NCBI GenBank assembly: GCA_015295985.1 | Contig: DVDX01000024.1 | Location: 101,565-165,564 of the forward strand | DNA: 64,000 nt | Source of the DNA: Synechococcus sp. M44_DOE_062 | GTDB lineage: Bacteria; Cyanobacteriota; Cyanobacteriia; Thermostichales; Thermostichaceae | Direction of reading: 5' to 3' | Part shown: one piece after another, positions 24,725 through 32,806 of the stretch | Layout of the letters: each line of letters opens with the position of its first letter | Position numbering within the stretch: position 1 is the first letter of the stretch | Made by a program: the position numbers and the translations under genes | Notes under the pieces: model-generated | Told to the model about the DNA's origin: nothing | The model's input: only the letters and a program-made list of their open reading frames with translations | The model's database searches: none

Positions 24725-25660
24725 CTAGGGATGGAGTTCTGATGCAGGGGCAGCTTTGGAAATGGGGGGAGAGGAGGTGGCCGGGATCCCTGTCTCGATC
24801 CACTGGTGAATCAGGGCATTCACCTGTTCTGGACGCTCATCATGGGGGCAGTGGCCGGCCTCCAGGAAGTATTCCACTGCTTGAGGGTAGTGGGCCCGAT
24901 AGAGCTTGGAGCGTTCCCGCGCCCGCATCCAGGGATCCCGCTCTCCCCAGATCAACAGCAGCGGGCGCACCAGGCTGCGCAGCAGCTCATCCACATAGCG
25001 TCCCTTCTGACCGCCTCGCATCAAGGCCACAAACACATCAGCAGCACCCGGATCTTGGGTGGGGCGATGAATGTCCTCGACCAGTTGATCGGTCACGGCT
25101 GCCGGGTCATAGTAAACCTGCTTCAGCTTGGCCCGAATCACGTGCGGCTGCCGCAAATACTGAAACAGCAGGTAAGACACCAAGCGCTGGCGTAGTCCCC
25201 AGCCCACCAGCCCGCCTATCCATTGCCGCCACCCGGTTGGGGATCCTTTGAGCGTGGAAAACCCACCTGCCCCATTCAAGAGCACCACGCCCCGCACCCA
25301 CTCCGGCCACTCCGCCGCAAAACTGAGCACCACGTAGCCACCCAGGGAGTTGCCGACCCCTACCACGGGCCGACGGATCACCTGTTGGCAAAAGTCCCGC
25401 AGTTGATCCCGCCAGATTTCGGTACGGTAGTCCCAGTTGGGCTTGGCAGAGCGACCGAAACCCAGCAAATCGATGGCATACACCTGGTAATGTTGAGCCA
25501 ATTCGGGAATGTTTTTGCGCCAGTGGTCGGTCGAAGCCCCAAAGCCGTGTACCAGAAGCAGAGGCTGCCCCTGCTCACCCTGTTTGACGTAATGAACCGA
25601 CTGCCCCCGCCAGATCCACCGCGCCGAAATGGGAGTGGCCGATACCGATGTCGAAGCCAT
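24725..25660 (-). CDS. Alpha/beta-fold hydrolase
   Basis: The 311-residue protein has the standard alpha/beta hydrolase order: LLLVHGFGASTDHWRKNIPELA (oxyanion HG), IDLLGFGRSAKP, nucleophile elbow GVGNSLGGYVVLSFA (Ser), a cap region (about 150-205), Asp in LLIWGERDPWM, and His in EAGHCPHDERPEQV. This pattern is close to the cyanobacterial and plastid hydrolases annotated as pheophytinase-like or as haloalkane-dehalogenase-like, but the substrate cannot be assigned. It is transcribed divergently from ruvA and convergent with the HNH gene. Confidence 0.85.
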   Translation of the reverse strand: MASTSVSATPISARWIWRGQSVHYVKQGEQGQPLLLVHGFGASTDHWRKNIPELAQHYQVYAIDLLGFGRSAKPNWDYRTEIWRDQLRDFCQQVIRRPVVGVGNSLGGYVVLSFAAEWPEWVRGVVLLNGAGGFSTLKGSPTGWRQWIGGLVGWGLRQRLVSYLLFQYLRQPHVIRAKLKQVYYDPAAVTDQLVEDIHRPTQDPGAADVFVALMRGGQKGRYVDELLRSLVRPLLLIWGERDPWMRARERSKLYRAHYPQAVEYFLEAGHCPHDERPEQVNALIHQWIETGIPATSSPPISKAAPASELHP

Positions 25661-25768
25661 AAGGGTCGCTTGTAATCTTATCTTATTCTAGATTCTCCTA
25701 GATTCTGCTGGGCTGACTTTGGAACTCTAGTCGAGCAGAGTATCCCGAACACGGATTAAACTCGCAGC

Positions 25769-26383
25769 ATGATTGCGTTTTTAAGCGGCCACCTTGTCGC
25801 CATCGAATGGGGAGAGCGCAGTAGCCTCACCGTTGAGGTGCAAGGGATCGGCTATCGCATCAAGGCCCCAGGACGTTTTCTCAAGCAACTGCCCGCAGTG
25901 GGGGAGCCCGTCCGGGTGTTCACCCATCTGGTGGTGCGAGAGACCGAGCTGGTGCTGTATGGGTTTGGCTCGCCAGCCGAGCGCGATTTGTTTGTGGAAC
26001 TCATCAAAGTCTCAGGGGTGGGGCCGACTTTGGGCTTGGCCCTGCTGAATACCTTCGGCCTGCCAGAGCTGATTCAGGCGGTGGTGACCGAAAACGTGCG
26101 CCTGCTCTCCCTCACGCCGGGGGTAGGTCATAAAACAGCCCAACGGCTGACCTTGGAGCTGAAAACCAAGCTGGCCCACTGGCGACAGGGGATGGGGGTT
26201 GCGGATCAACCCTTGGCCGGGGGGCCGCCTCTGCCCATCCGGGAAGAAGTGGAAATGGCCTTGCTAGCCCTGGGCTACAGCGCTCAGGAAATTCAGGCTG
26301 CCCTGCAAGCTCTGCCCACCCACCCCCGCCCCACGGAAGACTGGCTGCGGGAGGCCATTACCTATCTGAGCCAGCAGCCATGA
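25769..26383 (+). CDS. ruvA: Holliday junction branch migration protein RuvA
   Basis: RuvA tetramers bind Holliday junctions and load the RuvB helicase. The 204-residue protein has the three expected domains: OB-fold (MIAFLSGHLVAIEWGERSSLTVEVQGIGYRI), the helix-hairpin-helix domain (LFVELIKVSGVGPTLGLALLNTF and LSLTPGVGHKTAQRLTLELKTKL), and the C-terminal UBA-like domain III (EVEMALLALGYSAQEIQAAL). Its stop codon overlaps the nadD start by four bases (ATGA), so the two are coupled. RuvB and RuvC are not in the window. Confidence 0.95.
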   Translation: MIAFLSGHLVAIEWGERSSLTVEVQGIGYRIKAPGRFLKQLPAVGEPVRVFTHLVVRETELVLYGFGSPAERDLFVELIKVSGVGPTLGLALLNTFGLPELIQAVVTENVRLLSLTPGVGHKTAQRLTLELKTKLAHWRQGMGVADQPLAGGPPLPIREEVEMALLALGYSAQEIQAALQALPTHPRPTEDWLREAITYLSQQP

Positions 26384-26982
26384 AGCACCGCCGCATTGCC
26401 ATTTTGGGTGGAACCTTCAACCCTGTGCACCATGGCCATTTGATCATGGCAGAACAAGCCCTTTGGCAATTTGACCTGGATCAAGTGCTATGGATGCCGG
26501 CAGGGGATCCCCCCCACAAGCCTCTGGCCCCTGGTGCCAGCAAAGCCGACCGCTTGGCTATGGTCAAGCTGGCCATTGCCGACCACGAGCGCTTTGCCTG
26601 CTCAGAGCTGGAGATCCACCGTCCGGGGCGCTCCTACACCATCGAGACCCTGCGCACCCTTATCCAGGAGCAACCCAATACCCAGTGGTACTGGATTATC
26701 GGCGTAGATGCCCTGCGGGATCTGCCCCAGTGGTATCAAGCGGAAGAACTGGCCCGTCTCTGCCGTTGGATAGTTGCCCCACGGGTGGATGCCGGCGATG
26801 CTGCCCAGGTGTTGCAGGCGGTAGCTGAAAAGTTGCCCATTCAAGCCCAAATCCTAGAAGCCCCTACCCTGACGCTCTCTTCCACCTACCTGCGGCAGCA
26901 AATCCAGAAGGGAGGGTCTATCCGCTACCTGGTGCCCCCTGCCGTGGAGCACTATATCCGTCAGCACCGCCTCTATCTGTAG
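26380..26982 (+). CDS. nadD: Nicotinate-nucleotide adenylyltransferase
   Basis: NadD adenylates nicotinate mononucleotide to form deamido-NAD in the last steps of NAD synthesis. The 200-residue protein shows the nucleotidyltransferase motifs GGTFNPVHHGHL (T/H)xGH at the N-terminus and LSSTYLRQQI (ISSTxIR) near residue 166, plus the WIIGVDALRDLPQW region. All active-site residues appear intact. It overlaps ruvA by four bases, a pairing with no obvious functional link, probably reflecting compact organisation. A GGGGG-TGGAT-CCCCC hairpin sits just after the stop. Confidence 0.94.
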   Translation: MKHRRIAILGGTFNPVHHGHLIMAEQALWQFDLDQVLWMPAGDPPHKPLAPGASKADRLAMVKLAIADHERFACSELEIHRPGRSYTIETLRTLIQEQPNTQWYWIIGVDALRDLPQWYQAEELARLCRWIVAPRVDAGDAAQVLQAVAEKLPIQAQILEAPTLTLSSTYLRQQIQKGGSIRYLVPPAVEHYIRQHRLYL

Positions 26983-27090
26983 ACCCAAAGGAAAAAGGGG
27001 GTGGATCCCCCCTCTACAGTCATCCAAGAGCTTGAGACCTGCCACACCTCCAAATTTCCAAGAGCGGGGAAGGGTAGAACTCTCAACACT

Positions 27091-27111
27091 CCCGCCGACC
27101 AAAGTCGGGGG
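27091..27111. other. Strong hairpin in the nadD-psaC intergenic region
   Basis: CCCGCCGAC-caaa-GTCGGGGG forms a stable hairpin, followed by TTCTTACG. It could be a bidirectional terminator between two convergent genes, or an IS200/IS605 end relic, since such ends often look like this; nothing here decides between them. The rest of the gap (27112-27331) shows no gene. Confidence 0.4.
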
Positions 27112-27331
27112 GTTCTTACGTAGCCCAGAAACAGACTCACAACAGCGCCGTCAAAGGGCCTCTACACAGTCCCTTGAGGCACAACCCCATCCGTGCTAGC
27201 AGAACGAAGTCCTGAGTTCTGTTGAGCTATACGTCTCCCCAACCTCAATGAACTCAATACCTATGAACTGGACTGTTTTGCCGAGAATTTGTGGGCAATT
27301 GCAAATCAGGATGCAACCAACCCTCAGCAAC

Positions 27332-27580
27332 TCAGTAGGCCAAGCCCATGCTGCGGGTGGTTTCGGGGCCAAGGTAGACCCGGATGCTCAGGAAGTCGGT
27401 GGGGCAAGCGGTTTCACAGCGTTTGCAGCCAACACAGTCTTCGGTGCGGGGGGCAGCGGCAATCATCCCAGCTTTGTTTTTTCCCTTCCAGGGCACCATC
27501 TCCAACACGTCGGTGGGACAAGCCCGCACACACTGAGTGCAGCCGATGCAGGTGTCGTAGATCTTGACCGAGTGAGCCAT
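27332..27580 (-). CDS. psaC: Photosystem I iron-sulfur centre subunit VII (PsaC)
   Basis: PsaC carries the terminal 4Fe-4S clusters FA and FB of photosystem I and passes electrons to ferredoxin on the stromal side. The 82-residue product has both CxxCxxCxxxCP motifs ([12 protein letters not shown] and [12 protein letters not shown]) intact. The loop between the clusters reads [21 protein letters not shown], one residue longer than in most cyanobacteria and plants (typically [17 protein letters not shown]), and it lacks the usual Asp and free Cys of that loop. This loop is near the ferredoxin docking site. Otherwise the protein is almost invariant. It is monocistronic. Confidence 0.97.
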   Translation of the reverse strand: MAHSVKIYDTCIGCTQCVRACPTDVLEMVPWKGKNKAGMIAAAPRTEDCVGCKRCETACPTDFLSIRVYLGPETTRSMGLAY

Positions 27581-27809
27581 TAGCGTTCTCCAGTCGAGCA
27601 GGTTGAGAAGTTAAAAAAAGATTTACCGAATCGGCATGGCAGCAACATCGCTGCGCAAGTGCCCTCAGTGTACTGTAGTCCTGGGAGGCTTCCAAAATCT
27701 CCGATCCAAATGTTCAAACAAATTTACATCCAGTGGCCATCCTCTGAGTCGATGGGAAGGCTGCCAGGGTTGGGCTAGGATCAGCCTACAGGACATAGGA
27801 ATCCTAAAC

Positions 27810-28181
27810 ATGGGGCGTTCGGTGCAGGATTGGCGAAGGCAAACTCAGGGCAATCTGCGTCGTCTGGGGCCGATTTTGTTGGAGATCTTCGAGGAAAACA
27901 AGCCTCGCCTGCGCCAATGGGATCAGCAGCTCACCGACTGGGTGCGCAGCCGCCGCTGGGGGGTGGATCCCTCTCTGCCCAAGGTGGCCATCTACGTCCT
28001 GGGGGCAGTGGTGATCTTGGCGATCCCACTTCTCACCTTTGTGGCTTTGGGGGCCTTGCTAACCTTTCTGGGTGTCCAAATTGTCCAAAAGTGGTCACAA
28101 GGGGATCCCGCTCGCCAAACGCAGCGCCGCTATCTGCGCAGTGCTCATGAGGATGATGAGGATGACTTTGATCTGGATTGA
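27810..28181 (+). CDS. Hypothetical membrane protein
   Basis: From ATG 27810 the product has 123 residues: an N-terminal charged helical region (QDWRRQTQGNLRRLGPILLEIFEENKPRLRQWDQQLTDWV), two closely spaced hydrophobic segments (about 58-76 and 78-90: VAIYVLGAVVILAIPLLTFVALGALLTFLG) and an acidic tail (DDEDDFDLD). The gene is divergent from psaC. No family recognised; the charge pattern suggests a small cytoplasmic-membrane protein. The frame is open upstream to 27636 but the codons before 27810 look non-coding. Confidence 0.6.
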   Translation: MGRSVQDWRRQTQGNLRRLGPILLEIFEENKPRLRQWDQQLTDWVRSRRWGVDPSLPKVAIYVLGAVVILAIPLLTFVALGALLTFLGVQIVQKWSQGDPARQTQRRYLRSAHEDDEDDFDLD

Positions 28182-28207
28182 GAAAGGGGCTGCGGAGAAC
28201 AAGTGGG

Positions 28208-28570
28208 CTAACCGTCCGCCGACTGTTGGGGCCCTTGGGAGTCTTGTTGCATGCCCAAGCGTTGCTTCACCTGTCTGATCAGCTTCTGGTGAGAGCGGTT
28301 TTCCAGCCTGTTCAGACCGATGGCGCCGGCCAGGATCCCCAACTGCAAGGCTAAGCTGGGCAAGGTGGTGTTCAAGTCTCGTCCCGCCAAGGCTCGAAAG
28401 AAAAACACAAACGCCCCAAGGGTAGCCGAGAAGCCCGCTGCCAGATAGATGAAGCGCCGTAGGCTGCGATAGGGAGCGGCCAGCTCTGTCAACAGCCTCA
28501 CCTGCTCGGCTGAAGAGGGATCCCAGCGTTGCGACAGGGGCAATCTGGGTTTGGGATCGGAGTCTGCCAT
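28208..28570 (-). CDS. LPA1/Rep27-like small membrane protein (DUF3493)
   Basis: The 120-residue protein contains LTELAAPYRSLRRFIYLAAGFSATLGAFVFFFRALAG, then LPSLALQLGILAGAIGLNRLE, the pattern of DUF3493. Relatives of this family in chloroplasts (LPA1 of Arabidopsis, REP27 of Chlamydomonas) take part in photosystem II assembly and D1 repair. Those plant proteins also carry TPR repeats, which are missing here, so the cyanobacterial version is only the membrane domain. Two transmembrane segments are evident. It ends only three bases before the start of the next gene's stop on the same strand, so it probably shares a transcript with the BMC-like gene upstream. Confidence 0.7.
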   Translation of the reverse strand: MADSDPKPRLPLSQRWDPSSAEQVRLLTELAAPYRSLRRFIYLAAGFSATLGAFVFFFRALAGRDLNTTLPSLALQLGILAGAIGLNRLENRSHQKLIRQVKQRLGMQQDSQGPQQSADG

Positions 28571-28573
28571 TGG

Positions 28574-29215
28574 CTACACCTCCTCGGGCAACAAGAGCGG
28601 CTCCCGACCGGAAACCCCCGCCAAAACGGCTTCAGCAGCGCGGCAGGCGGCTAGAATATCTCGCTCTTCCCCTCCCAAGTACACGCGGCCAAAGCTACCG
28701 AAAGGCATCACTTCTAGGATGTTGATCTGAGCCGATTTTTCTGCCTCGTTGGCAGCTAGGGGGGCATAGCCTGCCGGCTGCACCTCCAGGATGTAGAGGG
28801 TTTGGCCGGCCAAGAGCATTTGGCCGCGGCGGGAACGGTTAATCAACTGGGTTTGGTGGGGATCAATGTTGCGGATAATCTGGCTGGAGATGATGCGCGG
28901 CTTGAGGCGCTCCTGTTCACTCACCCCCAAGGCAGCCAAAATGGCACGGCCAGCCGTGCGGGTATCCCCTTGGTTGCTGGAGTGTACTTCCAAAAGACCG
29001 TAGAGACGCTCCACCACCTGCAGCCCCGGCCTAACGGAAGTGGCCTTAAGCGCCACATCCATGACGCGGTTGATCTCAATGCCGGGAGAGATCTCGATCC
29101 ACAGGGAAGTGTCCCCAGGCAGGGGCAAAAAGCCGTAGGCCACTGTGCCCAGATAAGCAGCATACTGGGGCTGCAGCCGATCCAAAAACACGTAACTGCG
29201 AAGGTCGATCCCCAA
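28574..29215 (-). CDS. BMC-domain-like protein (two tandem modules)
   Basis: The 213-residue protein has two segments that look like bacterial microcompartment folds: residues 9-100 ([67 protein letters not shown]) and 105-205 (ending [37 protein letters not shown]). The LEVHSSN and GGEERDI features resemble shell-protein edges, but the usual KAANV-type motif is absent, so similarity is partial. Related proteins are conserved in cyanobacteria outside the ccm operon, with unknown role; they may contribute to the carboxysome shell or be an unrelated fold with the same ancestry. It is paired with a DUF3493 gene. Confidence 0.6.
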   Translation of the reverse strand: MGIDLRSYVFLDRLQPQYAAYLGTVAYGFLPLPGDTSLWIEISPGIEINRVMDVALKATSVRPGLQVVERLYGLLEVHSSNQGDTRTAGRAILAALGVSEQERLKPRIISSQIIRNIDPHQTQLINRSRRGQMLLAGQTLYILEVQPAGYAPLAANEAEKSAQINILEVMPFGSFGRVYLGGEERDILAACRAAEAVLAGVSGREPLLLPEEV

Positions 29216-29343
29216 AAAAGTCCTCCCTTTGGGCTCGGTTGGATGGTGAGCTGACGTCGATCTATCTCTCTTTACTATTCTTATTATTCTCCAGCCTCAT
29301 CGCAGCTCTTGGGTTCTTAGGCGGGCCGACCAACCTTCCAGCT

Positions 29344-30645
29344 CTACAGGTCACCCTGAGCCACCACCTTCACCGTTGTCAAGGCTTCCACGTCGATAGG
29401 CCCGCGCACGTGTAGCCGCTGGGTAGAAATGCCCAAAGACAGGTCGCGAAACGCTCCCAACGTGGGGAGCCCGGCTCCCCGACCTGCTGAGAGGGGGGAA
29501 GTGTTGATGTGGATCAGGGCGGCATCCACTTCTTGGAGAAAGCGTTGGGCCGCCGATTGGCTATCGGTGAGGATCGTCTCCGATTGACGGCAACCATTTT
29601 TGTTGATCCAGGCGATCGCCTCTGTCAGGTCGGCAATGGGCTGCAGGCGCAGATGAGGTCGTTCTGTCGAGTCAAAGCCTTCCCCAAGCGGCTGGAGCTG
29701 CGGGAACTGCTCTAGGATGGGGGCTGCTGCCTGTACAGCGATCCCGTGACCCAGCAAGTCCTCCACCAAGGCGGTCAGATGGTTGGCGGCCCAATCGGTG
29801 TGGATCAGCAGCCAAAGGGTGAGGGGCTGATAGATAGGGATCCCTTCTGAGCCGTACTGAGCCAGGGGGTCCAACAAAACCGACTTGACCAAGGACCAAG
29901 GGGCCGTGCGATCCAGGTAGATGTGGCCGTAGCCCAGATGGGTGGCCAGAGTCGGCACTTTGCTGGCCTGCAACAGGAACTCCACCCAGCCGGGGCGACC
30001 GCAGGGAATCACCAGGTCGAGGTAGCGGGTTTGCTGTAGCAACGGCAACAGTGGGGAATCTGCTTGGGGATCTGCCGTTTGGTCTTGGGCGGGCAAGGTT
30101 TGAATGGCTCCTTCCGGGATCCCGTGCTCGTAAGCCGTCTCTGCCAAGAGGTGGACCATGGCCTGGTGGGTTTTCTGGATGGGACCGCTGCTGGCCGAAA
30201 TCACGCCGTTTCCCGCTTTTAAGCACATGCCAATGCCGTTTATGGCAAACTCGGGGTAGATTTCATAGACCAGAGCGATCAACCCCAACGGGACGCGGTA
30301 GCGACCAATAAACAGGCCGTTCTCCTGGCGGTACCCCTTCTCCAGCTTGCCAATGGGATCCGGCTGCTGGGCCAGAAGAGTTAGCAACTGAGCGGATCGC
30401 TGTAGGCGCTCAGGGGTGAGCTTCAGGCCGTTGAGGATCCACTCCGGTACAGTTTGCTCGCGGCAACTTTCCAGGTCAAGGGTGTTGGCTTCCAGGAGCA
30501 GATCGGAGCGCTCCAGCAAACACCGCGAGAGAGCCAGCAGGGCCTGGCGCTTGGTTTGGCTGCTCAACCGCTGCATCTGCGGTAGCAAACGGCGTACCTG
30601 TCGCAGAGTGGTACCTAAGTCAAAGTCTGAACTGAAATCTGTCAC
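29344..30645 (-). CDS. ProA-family (gamma-glutamyl phosphate reductase-like) protein with altered active site
   Basis: The 433-residue protein follows the ProA plan over its full length, and its C-terminal third is well conserved (EVDAALIHINTSPLSAGRGAGLPTLGAFRDLSLGISTQRLHVRGPIDVEALTTVK). However, the catalytic site is missing: where ProA has the Cys motif (N-A-K-T-Q-R-P-x-x-C-N), this protein reads DPLAQYGSEGIPIYQPLTLWLLI around 180-190 residues before the end, without Cys. The N-terminal nucleotide-binding loop also departs from GGKE: it reads SASSGPIQKTHQAM. It is probably a divergent paralogue without reductase activity, or one with a changed reaction. A regular ProA should exist elsewhere. 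No other pro gene is nearby. Confidence 0.8.
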   Translation of the reverse strand: MTDFSSDFDLGTTLRQVRRLLPQMQRLSSQTKRQALLALSRCLLERSDLLLEANTLDLESCREQTVPEWILNGLKLTPERLQRSAQLLTLLAQQPDPIGKLEKGYRQENGLFIGRYRVPLGLIALVYEIYPEFAINGIGMCLKAGNGVISASSGPIQKTHQAMVHLLAETAYEHGIPEGAIQTLPAQDQTADPQADSPLLPLLQQTRYLDLVIPCGRPGWVEFLLQASKVPTLATHLGYGHIYLDRTAPWSLVKSVLLDPLAQYGSEGIPIYQPLTLWLLIHTDWAANHLTALVEDLLGHGIAVQAAAPILEQFPQLQPLGEGFDSTERPHLRLQPIADLTEAIAWINKNGCRQSETILTDSQSAAQRFLQEVDAALIHINTSPLSAGRGAGLPTLGAFRDLSLGISTQRLHVRGPIDVEALTTVKVVAQGDL

Positions 30646-30791
30646 TTGAACTTCTCCCGCCTAGCCCATTAGAGACAGACCCGCTGCGTTGTCCAGACCA
30701 CTGCTAACACTGCTAACAAGAAATGGTTGAATCCACAAGTGCCAGGGCTGCTGACTCTAGAAACCGGTTGCCGGAGCAGATCTCGCAAGTC

Positions 30792-31244
30792 TCAGGGCCG
30801 CCGCAGCATCAGGATCGCCGTTACCATCAACAGCGTCAACAACAAGCCGAGAATCATGAACCAACTGAGCAACTGGGTTTGGTTCGGGAAGAGCACTGCG
30901 CCGATGAACCCAACCACCAAGACAATGCCCAAGCTGAGGGTGAGGCCCAAGAGTGCGGATCCCTGTAGGGTACTTTCCCGCCGCAACACCCATTGGTAGC
31001 CGTTCCAGAACCACATTTTGCGGTAGGGATAGGAAACGGCCAGTTGCTCGATGTACAGGCGGTCGGGGGTGATGGCAAAAATATGCTGGCAACGGCTACA
31101 CCCGAAGGCTTCGGTTAGGGTGATCAGGCGTAACTGACCTTGGTGGCAGCACGGGCAGGGGTAAATTTTGGTGGGCTCAAGGGTCTGAGCGACACGCGGG
31201 GCTGATTTTCGATGGGGAAACCTGCGAGGAGAAGAAAACGCCAC
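30792..31244 (-). CDS. Hypothetical membrane protein with zinc ribbon
   Basis: The 150-residue protein has a basic N-terminus, a zinc-ribbon motif CPCC...CSRC (residues about 30-53: YPCPCCHQGQLRLITLTEAFGCSRCQHIF), an amphipathic region with many aromatics (YPYRKMWFWNGYQWV), and two transmembrane helices (about 96-116 and 124-146). The ribbon should face the cytoplasm. No known family name is assigned. It lies between proA-like and the PIG-V-like gene, all on the minus strand, with short gaps, so it could share a transcript with its neighbours. Confidence 0.65.
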   Translation of the reverse strand: MAFSSPRRFPHRKSAPRVAQTLEPTKIYPCPCCHQGQLRLITLTEAFGCSRCQHIFAITPDRLYIEQLAVSYPYRKMWFWNGYQWVLRRESTLQGSALLGLTLSLGIVLVVGFIGAVLFPNQTQLLSWFMILGLLLTLLMVTAILMLRRP

Positions 31245-31301
31245 AGCTCTCAGCCGGTGAGAAGTTGGGATCCCTCACATCCTATCTCTAGCCAAGCCGC
31301 T

Positions 31302-32597
31302 TCAAGCCACCCAAAGATGTTGGGCGTGGCGCCAAGTGAGGATTTGGTTTAGGGCAAAAAAAATGAAAGCCAGCAGCCCATATCCCAGCTTTAGAGCAAC
31401 ACCAAGATAGGGCCGCATCCGTTGGGAGATGAAGCTGAAATCGGTGTGTTTGGCCCAATGCACCAACGCCAGCACCTGCACGATGTGAACCGGCAGGCAA
31501 TAGCGGCTCATGCTTCGCTGGCCCAGGGAACTCATGGCAGCCGCAGCGATGTAGAACAGGATCCAGGCGGCCAGATGAAATCCCAACCGCTCCCGCCAAC
31601 ACCGGCTTTTACCCTCCATAACTCCTGCCGCATCCATCAAGCCTGTAACCAGTAGGGATCCCAAGGTGAGAGGAACAAACAGTTGACTGACAGAAATTCC
31701 CCATCTTCCATCTCTCAAAGCAGCAGAAAAAGAGAATAGGGACTGCCAATAGCCCAGGGAAAAGAAAGGGGCATAAGTTTGAGCTTGAAAAATGGTCAGG
31801 TAATTGGGAGAGCTAGAACCAAAGTAGGACTGCATTTCCATGTAGAGATCCCAGCGACCAAAGCGGAGTTGACAATAGAGAAAAAAGCCCAGCCCCCCCA
31901 GAAAAGCCAGGCCCACTGTTGCCAGCACCCAAAGCCAGCGGCGGTCTCGGGATCCCTGCCAAAGATTGAGAAGAGGAATCAACGCCACCGGCAAACCCAC
32001 AATACGGGTAGCACTCATAACCAGGCCGTGGATCCCAGCCAAGAGCATCCGCCAGCGAGAGTCCAAACAAACTGACCAGTAGAAGAAGCCCAACAGGCTG
32101 GCTATAAACAAAGATTCGCTGTAGCCTACGCACAGATAGAAGCTGGTGGGATAGATGAAAATAATCAAGCTCGCCAAAATTTGCCAGAGCAGGGGAATTT
32201 GCCACCTGCGGTAGAACAAGAAAAGGTAAACCCACATCAGCCAGCAAAAGAGCTGAGCAGTTAGGTAAAGCCCCAGTTCAGGGTCAACTCTCAAAAGGCG
32301 GCTGACTCCGGCCACTGCCAGGGGATAGCCGGGGAAAAAAGCCACGTTGCTTTGCTCATAGGCAATCTTATCAAAGCCCACAAACTGGTACCCCCGCTGC
32401 ACAATGCCGAGATACCAATGGCTATCCCACTGAGTTAGGCCCTTGAAGATGGAAACGTAATCACTCTCTCCACTCCAGAGGGAGATGATGAAGATCTGCA
32501 GCACCGTCAAGGCCAAACTGGGCAACAAGATTTGCCCTAGGCAAGGGGCAAGATGCTGCCGACCTCGCTGCAACAGATGACTGAGAGGAAAGCTCAT
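31302..32597 (-). CDS. PIG-V-like membrane glycosyltransferase
   Basis: The 431-residue polytopic protein (about ten helices) has the GPI-mannosyltransferase II-type pattern: an N-terminal helix, then TQWDSHWYLGIVQRGYQ with the catalytic acidic residue in WDSHWY, NVAFFPGYPLAVAG, and several hydrophobic helices. Members of this family use polyprenol-linked sugars as donors and act on the outer face of the membrane. In cyanobacteria the products are unknown, possibly cell-envelope glycans or glycosylated proteins. GC content is lower than in neighbouring genes, which may reflect membrane-helix composition. No partner gene is recognisable nearby. Confidence 0.75.
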   Translation of the reverse strand: MSFPLSHLLQRGRQHLAPCLGQILLPSLALTVLQIFIISLWSGESDYVSIFKGLTQWDSHWYLGIVQRGYQFVGFDKIAYEQSNVAFFPGYPLAVAGVSRLLRVDPELGLYLTAQLFCWLMWVYLFLFYRRWQIPLLWQILASLIIFIYPTSFYLCVGYSESLFIASLLGFFYWSVCLDSRWRMLLAGIHGLVMSATRIVGLPVALIPLLNLWQGSRDRRWLWVLATVGLAFLGGLGFFLYCQLRFGRWDLYMEMQSYFGSSSPNYLTIFQAQTYAPFFSLGYWQSLFSFSAALRDGRWGISVSQLFVPLTLGSLLVTGLMDAAGVMEGKSRCWRERLGFHLAAWILFYIAAAAMSSLGQRSMSRYCLPVHIVQVLALVHWAKHTDFSFISQRMRPYLGVALKLGYGLLAFIFFALNQILTWRHAQHLWVA

Positions 32598-32806
32598 CGC
32601 TGAACCGTTAAGGGGGAAGATGGCACTTCGATTTCTTCTGGGTAATCATTGGCAAGGTTCACCTGCCAGAGGTCGTGGTTCCTAGAGGAGGAATGTTTTG
32701 ATCTCCACCCTAATGCCCTATGGGTTCCCTGCCAAAGACTAGGACTTTTGATATACTGCCCGATTCAATCAACACCTTATAAGAACGTAAATGTTCTAAA
32801 ACGGCT

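Noticed and set aside
24725..25195. Open frames antisense to the alpha/beta hydrolase
   Set aside because: They mirror the hydrolase gene; no independent coding signal.
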